IMG/VR virus record: IMGVR_UViG_3300033233_000129
Span: 1 to 30,413 of that record
DNA length: 30,413 nucleotides
Direction: 5' to 3' (one strand)
Source of the DNA: a virus
The notes beneath the pieces are model-generated. The model searched no databases, had not been told where the DNA came from, and worked only from the letters and a program-made list of their open reading frames with translations. This document shows positions 5,586-12,758 of this stretch, piece after piece. Numbering within the stretch: the first letter of the stretch is position 1; each line of letters opens with the position of its first letter. The position numbers and the translations under genes were made by a program.

Positions 5586-5800
5586 CCCTGATCTACGTCG
5601 TGGTCGAGGTCGGGCGTGACTTCAGCCGCGTCGTGCGCGTCCGGGAGGCCGTCGCGCGCCCGTGGCTCGACGAGTACCGCGGGCACGTGCGCTACTGGGT
5701 CCTGACGCTGGAGGACGCGGAGAACGAACGTGCGGTGCTCGCGCTGGCCGGATTCCGCGCGACCATCGAGGGAATCGACCCGGAGGATCGCCGCCCGTGA
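5582..5800 (+). CDS. hypothetical small alpha/beta protein, 72 aa
   Basis: ATG start in an ATGA overlap. It begins with a strong strand (L-I-Y-V-V-V-E-V-G) and later has Y-W-V-L-T-L-E-D and a helix (A-E-N-E-R-A-V-L-A-L-A-G-F). The strand-helix order resembles the preceding protein, so the pair may be distant copies. Last gene of the early run; a promoter lies directly after its stop. Confidence 0.5.
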   Translation: MTLIYVVVEVGRDFSRVVRVREAVARPWLDEYRGHVRYWVLTLEDAENERAVLALAGFRATIEGIDPEDRRP

Positions 5801-5802
5801 CC

Positions 5803-5838
5803 GAAAAGTGGCGCTCGCCCCGGGGCGGGCGGTAGGCT
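5803..5838 (+). promoter_or_regulatory. promoter with spacer palindrome, leaderless start
   Basis: GAAAAGTGG (5803-5811) stands where the -35 region is expected, though without a clear TTGAC. The -10 box TAGGCT is at 5833-5838, 9 nt before the GTG of the next gene. Between them lies a perfect 12-base palindrome, CGCCCCGGGGCG (5816-5827). The same order recurs upstream of the genes at 10308 and 26786. Confidence 0.55.
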
Positions 5839-5847
5839 CCGCCCATC

Positions 5848-6030
5848 GTGATCAAGGCGAAGGCCGAAAGCTGGTGCGAAGGGCATCTCGCCGACCCGGA
5901 GTTCCGGGCCGAGTACCTGCGCGAGGTCACCCGGATGCACCGGCAGGCAGTCGCCGAGGGGGACGCCGAGCTGGCCCGCTGGTGCATGCGGCAGCGGGCC
6001 CGGCTTGACAGCAGTGGCAGCACGCGGTAG
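5848..6030 (+). CDS. hypothetical protein, 60 aa
   Basis: GTG start 9 nt after a TAGGCT box, so the mRNA is probably leaderless. The protein is helical and highly charged (E-F-R-A-E-Y-L-R-E-V-T-R-M-H-R-Q-A-V and A-E-L-A-R-W-C-M-R-Q-R-A-R-L). No family recognised. Its last codons contain the -35 box of the helicase promoter. Confidence 0.5.
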   Translation: MIKAKAESWCEGHLADPEFRAEYLREVTRMHRQAVAEGDAELARWCMRQRARLDSSGSTR

Positions 6031-6033
6031 AGC
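6005..6033 (+). promoter_or_regulatory. consensus promoter of the helicase gene
   Basis: TTGACA at 6005-6010, 17-base spacer, TAGAGC at 6028-6033. It overlaps the end of the upstream gene. The ATG at 6057 is 23 nt after the -10 box, leaving a short leader with only a weak purine stretch (GAGAGCGAG). Confidence 0.6.
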
Positions 6034-6056
6034 AAACCCGAGAGCGAGACCCGACC

Positions 6057-8681
6057 ATGCAATACGAACCGTACGAGGGCGAGCACGAGCACCCGGGCAT
6101 GATGCCGAACGGGTACGAGGAGGAGGGCGGCACGCGGCTGCTCGCGACGAGTTGCCTGATCTGCGACCGGCCCCTGCGCGACCCGGCCAGCCTGGAGCGT
6201 GGCGTAGGACCGATCTGCGCAGCCAGGCACGGCATGTTCGCGGTGACCGGCAGCCCCGACATGGCGGCCCTGGCACGAGCGCTGGAAACCACTCCCCCGC
6301 TCATGGCGACTGCCGTGCGAGAGCGCGAGGGTGACCCGCGCCTGGCGGTGAGCGCCGCCATCCACGCGGCGGGCCGGGCCTGGGAGACGCACGCCAGCGA
6401 CTACGCCCACTACGTGGGTAGCGCCATGGAGATCGCAAGTGCGCTCGGCTACGCGGGCACGGCCCGAGCACTCCAGGCCGTGTTCATCGAGGGCCGGAAG
6501 TTCGACGAGGAGGGCAACCCCGTCGGCACGCAGAAGCCAAAGGGCATCGTGGTGCACGAGGCGCAGGGCGGGCTCTGGGAAATCGAGCTTCCGTTCATCG
6601 ACTCGAAGAACGTCTGGTTCGAGACGAACAACGCCATGAAGGCAGCGGGTTCGCGGAACCAGAAGGATCATCGTGGCCGGTGGCACACGACGTTCCCTGG
6701 CACCCCCGTCCAGTGGATCAAGATCCTGAACGCGCTCGTGCCGACTCTGGCGGGGACGCTCGGCGTGCTGCCGAACGGCGAGACGTTCATCGTCCCGAAT
6801 GACCGGCAGCCGGTGCCCGAGGCTCCGACTGTGCAGGCGCCCGCGAGCGTGGGGCCCGAGGGGGCGGTGCAGGAGACGCCGGGGAGGCTCCCGAAGGACG
6901 CGGCGAGCCTGGAGCCGGGCGACACGGTGTACCTCAAGGGCAAGCCGATGGTCGTCGCGTGGATCAGTCCCGACCGCGTGCGGACGATCCTGCTCACGCC
7001 GGAGCAGGCGGCCGAGAGCAGGCGGAAGGAAAACGGCTACCTGCACGGCAAGAAGTACGGGGGCATCACGGCGGGGATGCGCGACGTGGTGGTGACGCCG
7101 CCCACGCAGGCGGAGGTCGCGCAGGTGGCGGAGACGACCGACCGACCCGCGGAGCGTGCGGCCGCGACACGTGAGATGCCGGAGCGGCTCATGGAGCACC
7201 AGCGCGAAGGCGTGCTGTGGCTCTGCCAGCAGGGCTCGGGGCTGCTCGCATACGACATGGGCCTCGGGAAGTCGGCCATCGCCATCGTCGCTGCCGACTA
7301 CCCCGCGCTGGTTGTCTGCCCGAAGTCCCTGAAGGCCAACTGGGTCAAGGAGGTCACCATGTGGCGCCCTGACCTGACTGCCGTGTCCGTGGAGACCGGC
7401 AAGAAGCGGGAGGCAGCAACGCTCGCGGCGGCGGAGAAGGCCGACGTGACCGTGGTGAACTACGACATCCTCTCGCGGTACGTGGATCGGTTCCAGGCGC
7501 GCAAGTTCAAGACGCTGATCCTCGACGAGAGCCACTACATCAAGAACTTCAAGGTCGGGCCGCGGAAGAACGACAAGGGCGAGTGGCGGACCGTCCCGAG
7601 CGGCAGCGGTCGCGCCGTGGCGTCGTGGGAGGTATCGCAGGGCATCCCGCGCCGTTTTTGTCTCAGTGGCACCCCGATGGATAACAAAAGCCCCTGCGAA
7701 ATGTTCGGCCAGCTCCACATCGTCGCCCCCGACGAGTTCCCGCGCTTCAAGCCATTCGGTGAGCGCTACTGCGGCCCGAAGCAGATCCGCGCGCAGGGCC
7801 GGAACATCACGACGTACGACGGCGCGTCGAACATCCTGGAGCTGCACGAGCGGCTCAACGGCAAGACCATGCTCCGCAAGACCAAGGAGCTACTGAACCT
7901 GCCGGAGAAGTGGCGGCGCACGAAGCTGATCTCGCTCGACGAGGAGACGGCCAAGCAGTACGAGGCGGCGGCGGAGGATCTGTTCGGGTTCATTCGCGAG
8001 CGCGGTGGCTGGGAGGCGATGGAGCGCGCGGAGAAGGCCGAGGTGCTCGTGCGAATGACCACGCTCAGTCACCTGACCGGCGTGGGCAAGGTCGAGGCGT
8101 TCCTGGAGGAGGTACAGCAGCATTGGGAGAGCACGCACCGCCCGTTGATCATCTTCGCGAACCACCGCGACGTGCAGGAATCGCTGATCAGCGGTCTGAG
8201 GGCGTTGAACTACCGCGTGGGCGCCATCCCGGGGAACGAAGATCGCGAGGAGACCAAGGTGCGGTTTCAGGAGGGGGTTCCCGCGAGCGCGCCGCCGGAG
8301 CAGCGCGACTACTACGACATGCTGGTGCTGTCGATCGGTGCGGCGCGCGAGGGGCTCACGCTCACGCGAGCGCAGGATATGTTTTTCGTCGAGCGCACGT
8401 GGAGCCCGTTCCACCTGGCGCAGGCGGAAGACCGGATCCATCGCATCGGCCAGAAGAATCAGGTCGTCATCACGTACTTCGATGCGCCGGGCACGCTGGA
8501 CGAGAAGTTCGGTGACATGCTGATGCGGAAGATCGCGACCGCAAAGGGAGTGCTGGCCGGCGTCAGCCTGACGCAGGAGGATGCCGCCGCCGAAATCTTC
8601 GGTTCGATCGGCAGCGGCGGCATGAAGCCGAACCAGCGCGGCGGCGCTGAGTCGTACCCGGACTGGATCGAGCCGCAGTAG
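6057..8681 (+). CDS. SNF2-family DEAD/H-type helicase-like ATPase with N-terminal zinc motif
   Basis: An 874-residue protein of helicase superfamily 2. Residues 33-58 carry C33-x2-C36 and C54-x3-H58 within C-L-I-C-D-R-P-L-R-D-P-A-S ... G-V-G-P-I-C-A, a zinc motif often fused to phage enzymes. Residues about 170-225 look like the small substrate-recognition repeat seen in SMARCAL1-like proteins (W-H-T-T-F-P-G-T-P). The motor starts near 376: Walker A D-M-G-L-G-K-S at 400-406, motif II D-E-S-H at 490-493, motif III S-G-T-P at 537-540, and the C-terminal lobe with Q-A-E-D-R-I-H-R-I-G-Q near 790-800. All core motifs are intact. SNF2 enzymes translocate on duplex DNA; in phages they probably assist replication, fork remodelling or repair. 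Largest gene in the window and the only clear DNA-metabolism enzyme. Confidence 0.9.
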   Translation: MQYEPYEGEHEHPGMMPNGYEEEGGTRLLATSCLICDRPLRDPASLERGVGPICAARHGMFAVTGSPDMAALARALETTPPLMATAVREREGDPRLAVSAAIHAAGRAWETHASDYAHYVGSAMEIASALGYAGTARALQAVFIEGRKFDEEGNPVGTQKPKGIVVHEAQGGLWEIELPFIDSKNVWFETNNAMKAAGSRNQKDHRGRWHTTFPGTPVQWIKILNALVPTLAGTLGVLPNGETFIVPNDRQPVPEAPTVQAPASVGPEGAVQETPGRLPKDAASLEPGDTVYLKGKPMVVAWISPDRVRTILLTPEQAAESRRKENGYLHGKKYGGITAGMRDVVVTPPTQAEVAQVAETTDRPAERAAATREMPERLMEHQREGVLWLCQQGSGLLAYDMGLGKSAIAIVAADYPALVVCPKSLKANWVKEVTMWRPDLTAVSVETGKKREAATLAAAEKADVTVVNYDILSRYVDRFQARKFKTLILDESHYIKNFKVGPRKNDKGEWRTVPSGSGRAVASWEVSQGIPRRFCLSGTPMDNKSPCEMFGQLHIVAPDEFPRFKPFGERYCGPKQIRAQGRNITTYDGASNILELHERLNGKTMLRKTKELLNLPEKWRRTKLISLDEETAKQYEAAAEDLFGFIRERGGWEAMERAEKAEVLVRMTTLSHLTGVGKVEAFLEEVQQHWESTHRPLIIFANHRDVQESLISGLRALNYRVGAIPGNEDREETKVRFQEGVPASAPPEQRDYYDMLVLSIGAAREGLTLTRAQDMFFVERTWSPFHLAQAEDRIHRIGQKNQVVITYFDAPGTLDEKFGDMLMRKIATAKGVLAGVSLTQEDAAAEIFGSIGSGGMKPNQRGGAESYPDWIEPQ

Positions 8682-8689
8682 GCGCACGG

Positions 8690-9088
8690 ATGCGCTTGGT
8701 CCTCTGGCGTGCCGCAATCGACGACTACGTGCCGGACGCTGCGTCGTTCGCCAGGGACCGCGCGGACGCGGAAGCCTACCTCGACAACCCATCATTCGGC
8801 GGCGGCAGCCTGTTCCGGGCGCGTGTCGAGACGAAGGCGGAGCGCGTCCTGAACCTGTACGACGAGCGGCGCCCGGTGGAGTTCCTCGTCGAGCAGCTCG
8901 GGCTGCGGCATCCGGGCGCGCTGGGTGTCGAGGAGTGGATCCCAGGGGATCCGACGGTACAGGAAGCGCTCGCGGCGGCCGGCTACGACTGGGTGGTCGT
9001 GCGCGATTCCTTCCCTCCGGGAGCGGAGACGTGGATGTGGATCGGACCGTTCGATCGGGAGCCGGAGCTGGTGCCCGTGCGCAGGTAG
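8690..9088 (+). CDS. conserved phage-type protein, possibly ADP-ribosyltransferase-like
   Basis: 132 residues from an ATG eight bases after the helicase stop. It starts M-R-L-V-L-W-R-A, continues with N-P-S-F-G-G-G-S-L-F-R-A-R-V, then R-V-L-N-L-Y-D, E-E-W-I-P-G-D-P-T-V and a strongly patterned end, A-A-G-Y-D-W-V-V-V-R-D-S-F-P-P-G-A-E-T-W-M-W. Similar small proteins occur in many phages and metagenomes. The early W-R, the G-G-G-S-L-F-R-A-R-V strand and the following L-N-L-Y-D recall ADP-ribosyltransferase toxins, but a convincing catalytic Q/E-x-E is not seen. Called conserved and unassigned, with the transferase idea as a weak hypothesis. Confidence 0.5.
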   Translation: MRLVLWRAAIDDYVPDAASFARDRADAEAYLDNPSFGGGSLFRARVETKAERVLNLYDERRPVEFLVEQLGLRHPGALGVEEWIPGDPTVQEALAAAGYDWVVVRDSFPPGAETWMWIGPFDREPELVPVRR

Positions 9089-9096
9089 TGGCGGGC

Positions 9097-9126
9097 AGCA
9101 CCGGTAGCACCGGTAGCACCGGTAGC
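9097..9126. repeat. 9-base tandem repeat
   Basis: AGCACCGGT is repeated three times perfectly (9097-9123) with a partial fourth copy, in the gap between two genes. It lies about 75 bases before the preferred start of the next gene. It may be a slippage-prone spacer; no protein-binding role is evident. Confidence 0.7.
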
Positions 9127-9200
9127 AGCCGTCGCCGCTTGACCCGCGCGAGGGCAGAACATTGGACAGGGGAGCCGGAGACGTGGCAGGCTTCGCGACC

Positions 9201-9926
9201 ATGAAGACAGCCGTCATTGCTGCGAGGCGCCCGAAGATCGTGCTGCTGTTCACTGTGCTGCTGTTGGCCCCGTTGCAGGCCCCGGACGTCGGCGAGCGGG
9301 CCGCTGGCCTATTGCTGTCCATGCCGCGCCCGTGGTTCGATCCGGCGCATCCTCTACCGGAGACAGAGGAGGAGACGGAGTTCAGGATCGCGCGCGTAGC
9401 TCGCGAGGTGGATGCGCAGGTGCTGGAGATCGACAGGAGCACAGGGTTGCTTCGTGCTACTGGCTTTTCGCGCCTGGATTTCGTGGCTCTGGCCGCTGTA
9501 GCGGCCTACTCGGAGTCGTCCCTCTCCTGGGAGGTGCATGCGGGTCGGGAGTGGCCGGGACGCCCGGCGCCCTTCGGGGACCACGGGCGGGCCCGGTGCG
9601 TGTTCCAGTTGCAGCCGAGCGCGTCTCAGGTGCCGTTCGAGCAGTGGCGCCCGTTCGAGCCGGACGAGCACTTGCTGCTCGCGGGGCTGGACGAGGAGTC
9701 TACGCGGCGGTGCGTGCGAGCGGGGGTACGTGCTTTGGCCTGGCATGCCTGGCGGTGTAAGAAGGAGAACCGCGTCCTTCTCCAGCACGGAGACTGGAAG
9801 CAGGCGGTAGCGGTCATCTACAGCGAGTATCACCGGCCCAGCGCGTGCCGATACGTCTTGTCGGATGGCTCGTACAAGCGGGCCGGCACCTGGATGACCT
9901 TCCGTAAGAACCTCGGAGCCAAGTGA
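9201..9926 (+). CDS. transglycosylase/lysozyme-like wall enzyme with signal anchor
   Basis: Start taken at ATG 9201, because the longer frame from TTG 9162 adds only unpatterned residues. Residues 11-26 are hydrophobic after several basic residues (P-K-I-V-L-L-F-T-V-L-L-L-A-P-L), a signal sequence or anchor. Residues about 93-190 fit a lytic-transglycosylase-like fold: F-V-A-L-A-A-V-A-A-Y-S-E105-S-S-L with the usual catalytic Glu before Ser-Ser, then A-R-C-V-F-Q-L-Q-P-S in the place of the usual M-Q-I-N strand, and A-G-V-R-A-L-A-W-H-A-W-R-C-K. The M-Q-I-N element is altered, so activity is uncertain. Such proteins cut peptidoglycan at entry or lysis. It is followed, with overlap, by a conserved zinc protein and then a holin-like gene. 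Confidence 0.6.
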   Translation: MKTAVIAARRPKIVLLFTVLLLAPLQAPDVGERAAGLLLSMPRPWFDPAHPLPETEEETEFRIARVAREVDAQVLEIDRSTGLLRATGFSRLDFVALAAVAAYSESSLSWEVHAGREWPGRPAPFGDHGRARCVFQLQPSASQVPFEQWRPFEPDEHLLLAGLDEESTRRCVRAGVRALAWHAWRCKKENRVLLQHGDWKQAVAVIYSEYHRPSACRYVLSDGSYKRAGTWMTFRKNLGAK

Positions 9927-10276
9927 TGACCCCCATCGAGCGTCTCGCTGCGGCGTACCCGACGCTGTTCGAGGGCACGGCCATTCAGTGGTCGGATTGT
10001 CCGCCCGGGTGGGAGACGCTTGTCGCGGCGCTGTGCGCGCGACTCGTCGCCGAGCACCCGACCGTGCGCTGCGCGCAGTGCAAGAGCAAGTTCGGTAGCC
10101 TGCGGTTCTACGTGGAGGAGGCCGACGAAGCGGCGGTGGCGTTGATCCGCGCCTGCGAGGCGCAGAGCGTGCGGCTCTGCGAGGAGTGCGGCGCCCCCGG
10201 GGAAACCCGGCCGCTCCGCGGCCGGGTCACGACGGCGTGCCCCGAGCACGCGGCAGAGCGCGTGCCGAAAACTTGA
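9923..10276 (+). CDS. conserved phage zinc protein (GW...KFGxLRFY family)
   Basis: Starts at GTG 9923 (or ATG 9926) overlapping the previous stop. It carries the family pattern P-P-G-W-E-T-L-V-A-A-L-C, then K-S-K-F-G-S-L-R-F-Y-V, then S-V-R-L-C-E-E-C-G-A-P-G, ending T-T-A-C-P-E-H. C86, C89, C106 and H109 should bind zinc; C50 and C53 form another pair. I recognise this as a widespread small phage and prophage protein with no assigned role. It sits between a wall enzyme and a holin-like protein, which may hint at late expression. Confidence 0.65.
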   Translation: MMTPIERLAAAYPTLFEGTAIQWSDCPPGWETLVAALCARLVAEHPTVRCAQCKSKFGSLRFYVEEADEAAVALIRACEAQSVRLCEECGAPGETRPLRGRVTTACPEHAAERVPKT

Positions 10277-10300
10277 CGGTCGCCCCGAGGCGCGTAGCCT
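10273..10300 (+). promoter_or_regulatory. leaderless promoter of the holin-like gene
   Basis: TTGACG at 10273-10278, a 16-base spacer and TAGCCT at 10295-10300; the ATG follows after 7 nt. A GAAAA run lies just upstream. The spacer contains CGCCCCGAGGCG (10281-10292), an imperfect version of the palindrome in the promoter at 5.8 kb. Confidence 0.65.
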
Positions 10301-10307
10301 CCGCGGC

Positions 10308-10751
10308 ATGACCGAGAGCATGGACGTTCAGCCGTTTCTCGACCTGATCGCGCAGCACCAGTGGGTCGGGCTTGCGTCCCTGGTCATCGGCCTCGTGGTG
10401 CGACTGCTGAAGGAAGACACGCGCTTCCCGCCGTTCGCGATCCCTGCGCGCTGGCGCCCGATGCTCGCGCTCGGTCTGGGCGTGGCGAGCGGCGTGCTAC
10501 GGACCGTGGCGACCGGCACGCCGTGGCGCGTCGCCGTCCTCGGTGGGCTCGTGTCGGGCTTCGCGGCCATCGCCGGCCATGCCTCCGTGGTGGACGGTGT
10601 GCGCAACGGCCGGGACATTCCGATGCCAGGACTGACCAAGAAACCGGCGGCCTCGGCGCCCCCGCCGCCTGCGGACCCAGACCCGGAACAGCCGCCGCCG
10701 ACCGACCCGGCCCCGCCCACGCCCCGCGATCCATCGGCACGCCAGCCCTGA
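10308..10751 (+). CDS. membrane protein, holin-like, with proline-rich tail
   Basis: 147 residues with three hydrophobic segments at about 17-33, 49-66 and 72-90 (V-G-L-A-S-L-V-I-G-L-V-V-R-L; M-L-A-L-G-L-G-V-A-S-G-V-L; V-A-V-L-G-G-L-V-S-G-F-A-A-I-A-G-H). The last 45 residues are Pro/Asp-rich (A-P-P-P-P-A-D-P-D-P-E-Q), probably a disordered tail. The layout W-R-P-M-L-A-L-G-L-G-V-x-S-G-V with a following G-G-L-V-S-G resembles phage holin-type proteins I have seen. Its own leaderless promoter and position after the wall enzyme fit a lysis role, but a virion membrane protein cannot be excluded. Confidence 0.55.
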   Translation: MTESMDVQPFLDLIAQHQWVGLASLVIGLVVRLLKEDTRFPPFAIPARWRPMLALGLGVASGVLRTVATGTPWRVAVLGGLVSGFAAIAGHASVVDGVRNGRDIPMPGLTKKPAASAPPPPADPDPEQPPPTDPAPPTPRDPSARQP

Positions 10752-10762
10752 AAGCACGAAAC

Positions 10763-10791
10763 TTTCCCCCGGGGGAGCCGTTCGGTATGCT
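10763..10791 (+). promoter_or_regulatory. promoter with spacer palindrome
   Basis: TTTCCC (10763-10768, weak -35) and TATGCT (10786-10791) are 17 bases apart; the ATG follows after 11 nt. A perfect 12-base palindrome, TCCCCCGGGGGA (10765-10776), overlaps the -35 region and spacer. A GAAA run lies just upstream. The hairpin could also end transcription from the holin-like gene. Confidence 0.5.
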
Positions 10792-10802
10792 GACCACCTG
10801 GC

Positions 10803-11213
10803 ATGGACGACTTCGCGTACGCCCCGCTGTCGGCCTACGGCGCTGACCAGGAATCGCCGGCACCGTCATCCATGGTCGCCGCGCCCACCATGCTGCCCAT
10901 GCCGCCGACCCCTCGGCTCCCTCCGGTCGAGGAGTACCGGGCGGCGCGGCGCGGGGCGGGCATCGGCCTGGTCATGGCGACCGCCGGCACGGGCGCGGGC
11001 TTCTGGCTCGGTGGGCCCCTGGGGGCCGGCGCCGGGCTGCTGCTCGTCGGCGCCGCGCGCAACACGCTGCGCGCCACGCGCGGGTGGAGTGACGCCGATC
11101 CGGTCGTGCGCCAGGATGCGGGGACGAGCGCGTCGCTCGCGCTGTTCGGCGCACTGCTCGGGGGCTACCTTGCGTACCGGGTCTACACGAAAAGCACTGG
11201 AGAGACACCGTGA
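10803..11213 (+). CDS. glycine-rich membrane protein, 136 aa
   Basis: The N-terminal 45 residues are Pro/Ala-rich and likely disordered. Residues about 51-85 are a long Gly/Ala/Leu hydrophobic stretch that may form a helical hairpin (G-I-G-L-V-M-A-T-A-G-T-G-A-G-F-W-L-G and L-G-A-G-A-G-L-L-L-V-G), and residues 109-125 form another (A-S-L-A-L-F-G-A-L-L-G-G-Y-L-A-Y). The ATG follows a -10 box by 11 nt. It is translationally coupled to the 303-residue candidate virion protein, suggesting that they act together, for instance in the virion or its assembly at the membrane. No family recognised. Confidence 0.5.
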   Translation: MDDFAYAPLSAYGADQESPAPSSMVAAPTMLPMPPTPRLPPVEEYRAARRGAGIGLVMATAGTGAGFWLGGPLGAGAGLLLVGAARNTLRATRGWSDADPVVRQDAGTSASLALFGALLGGYLAYRVYTKSTGETP

Positions 11214-12121
11214 GTCAAAACGTACTTGCCGACGCGCAGTTCACCATCGCCGCGGTGCTGCGGCCCTTCGAGGGGTTCGAGGCGCGCTACCAGGGGGAGG
11301 CCGTCACGGTGCCGATCGTGTTCCCCGGCACGCTCGACGACGACGCCGGCAAGCCCGGGTTCTCGCCGTACCTGCTGAAGGGGCTGCCCGTGCCGATGGG
11401 CGCGAAGATGGCGCTCTGGTTTCCTGCGGTGGTCGGTCTTGCGGACGGGTTCCCGGCCCTCGACTATCGGTACGTCCTGATCTGGAGGCTCCGCAACGTG
11501 GGCGACTTCCAGCGTCGGCGCATCCCCTACCACCTGTCGAAGGAATCGACTGGCGCTCCCGACACGTACCTCGCTCCCATGCCACCCGAGCGCTTCGTGC
11601 TGCCGGCTGCGACGGAAACCGTGCTGTATCAGCAGCCGGAGCCGACGGCGGTCCCGCCACTCATCACCCAGCCGGGTTTCGGTATTGGCCATCTGCGCAG
11701 CGAAGGGGTCGATGTGCCGAGCGATCTAGCGGACTTCTCGGCCGTCGCTCCCAGCGCGGGACTGCCGTTTCTGCCGCCGAACGCCGCGCCGAACTTCGCC
11801 AACGCATTTCCGCTGCCAGGCGCGAACACCGAGCCGCTCGGTGCCTTCCAGCAGGGTGTGCTTGATCCGAGGGTATCGAACCTGGCGCCGTACAGCATGT
11901 TCCGGCCGTACTACACGGTCGCCAAGGGCGACGAGCTGATGATCGCCTGCTACCCGAACAACCGCCTGGGGATCCCCGACTGGGACTTTCGCACGATCGA
12001 CGCGCAGTTCAGCAACCTCTACGGCACCAACGCCTTCGCGCCTTCCCCTGCCGGCACCGCGAGCCACAAGCCATTCCCCGACCTCGGGATCTACGTGTTC
12101 GCTGGCTCGAATCCAAGCTGA
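11210..12121 (+). CDS. candidate virion structural protein, 303 aa
   Basis: GTG start sharing four bases with the membrane-protein stop. The chain is rich in beta-type and Pro/Gly segments, with few charged helices: P-V-P-M-G-A-K-M-A-L-W-F-P, L-D-Y-R-Y-V-L-I-W-R-L-R-N-V-G-D-F, P-P-E-R-F-V-L-P-A-A, F-R-P-Y-Y-T-V-A-K-G-D-E-L-M-I-A. A Pro/Ala/Asn-rich linker spans about residues 190-215. No signal peptide is seen. The composition suggests a folded beta-sandwich such as a capsid, decoration or spike protein, but no family is recognised and no neighbour proves it. Confidence 0.45.
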   Translation: MSQNVLADAQFTIAAVLRPFEGFEARYQGEAVTVPIVFPGTLDDDAGKPGFSPYLLKGLPVPMGAKMALWFPAVVGLADGFPALDYRYVLIWRLRNVGDFQRRRIPYHLSKESTGAPDTYLAPMPPERFVLPAATETVLYQQPEPTAVPPLITQPGFGIGHLRSEGVDVPSDLADFSAVAPSAGLPFLPPNAAPNFANAFPLPGANTEPLGAFQQGVLDPRVSNLAPYSMFRPYYTVAKGDELMIACYPNNRLGIPDWDFRTIDAQFSNLYGTNAFAPSPAGTASHKPFPDLGIYVFAGSNPS

Positions 12122-12140
12122 CGCATGGACCTTCACCACC

Positions 12141-12473
12141 ATGTCCATCGAAGAAATTGGAAAGCTGCTCGGTGCAGCGGCTGCGGGTGTCGCCGCAAGC
12201 CTCGCGACCCTTCCGCGGCGGGTGAAAAAGGAAATCGCCGAGGACGAGAGCCTGGCGCTGCTGCGGCAGCGCCTCGACGGGTTGCACAAGGACGTGACGG
12301 AGACGCGCGACGCGGTGAGGCGCCTGGAGGAGCGGGTCTCCCGCTCGGTATCGGACGATGAATTTGCGACCTACACCTCACAGACCAGTGCCGCGGTCAC
12401 GGCCCTCACCGAGAAGGTCGGCCACGCGACAGGAGCGATAGAAGCATGGTATCGCAGCCAAGGCAGCCGCTGA
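12141..12473 (+). CDS. coiled-coil protein, 110 aa
   Basis: ATG 12141 is chosen; no good Shine-Dalgarno site is visible. An Ala-rich first helix (L-L-G-A-A-A-A-G-V-A-A-S-L-A-T-L) precedes heptads (L-A-L-L-R-Q-R-L-D-G-L-H-K-D-V, then V-R-R-L-E-E-R-V). The rest is helical and charged. It could be a trimeric or dimeric spacer protein. It overlaps the next gene by 28 bases. Confidence 0.5.
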   Translation: MSIEEIGKLLGAAAAGVAASLATLPRRVKKEIAEDESLALLRQRLDGLHKDVTETRDAVRRLEERVSRSVSDDEFATYTSQTSAAVTALTEKVGHATGAIEAWYRSQGSR

Positions 12474-12703
12474 CATTCGTGCTGTCGGAACCACCGGCGG
12501 CGACGCCGGTACGGAGCGCGTCGGGGGCGCCGATCAAGACCCGCGTCATCCGGGCCATGGAGGAACAGCTCCAGGTCGAGCGCCTGGCGAGTGAGGCGCT
12601 GGACGCCATGATCCGGGTCCTGCGTCAGCTCCGCGACACCCGGCCCCCGCCCTCGGGCAGGGCCCCCGAGGAACGCCTGCCGAGGCTCGCAATCGAAAAG
12701 TAG
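12446..12703 (+). CDS. hypothetical protein, 85 aa
   Basis: ATG 12446 lies inside the end of the upstream gene. The N-terminal part is Pro/Ala/Ser-rich; the middle has a clear amphipathic helix (R-V-I-R-A-M-E-E-Q-L-Q-V-E-R-L-A and A-L-D-A-M-I-R-V-L-R-Q-L). The tail is Pro/Arg-rich. No family. Its last codons contain the GAAAAG element of the next promoter. Confidence 0.45.
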   Translation: MVSQPRQPLTFVLSEPPAATPVRSASGAPIKTRVIRAMEEQLQVERLASEALDAMIRVLRQLRDTRPPPSGRAPEERLPRLAIEK

Positions 12704-12730
12704 CGCTGCTGCCGGTGGCTGAGCTATCCT
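12695..12730 (+). promoter_or_regulatory. probable promoter followed by a leader with ribosome site
   Basis: GAAAAG (12695-12700) with TATCCT at 12725-12730. Unlike the leaderless cases, the next ATG is 28 nt further on and is preceded by GAAAGGGA (12742-12749), a usable Shine-Dalgarno site. The leader text is similar to that before the gene at 15371. Confidence 0.4.
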
Positions 12731-12758
12731 CCGGCGACCGACGAAAGGGACGACTTCC

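Noticed and set aside
5622-7847. A 741-codon open frame on the minus strand
   Set aside because: It lies opposite the SNF2 gene, is rich in Arg, His and Pro, and has no domain; it is the complement of GC-rich codons.
9139-9167. TTGACC at 9139 as a promoter for the transglycosylase-like gene
   Set aside because: The only hexamer at 17 bases (TTGGAC) is a poor -10 box.
10765-10776. The CCCCCGGGGG palindrome as a plain terminator
   Set aside because: No T-run follows and it overlaps a promoter; a terminator role is possible but not supported alone.
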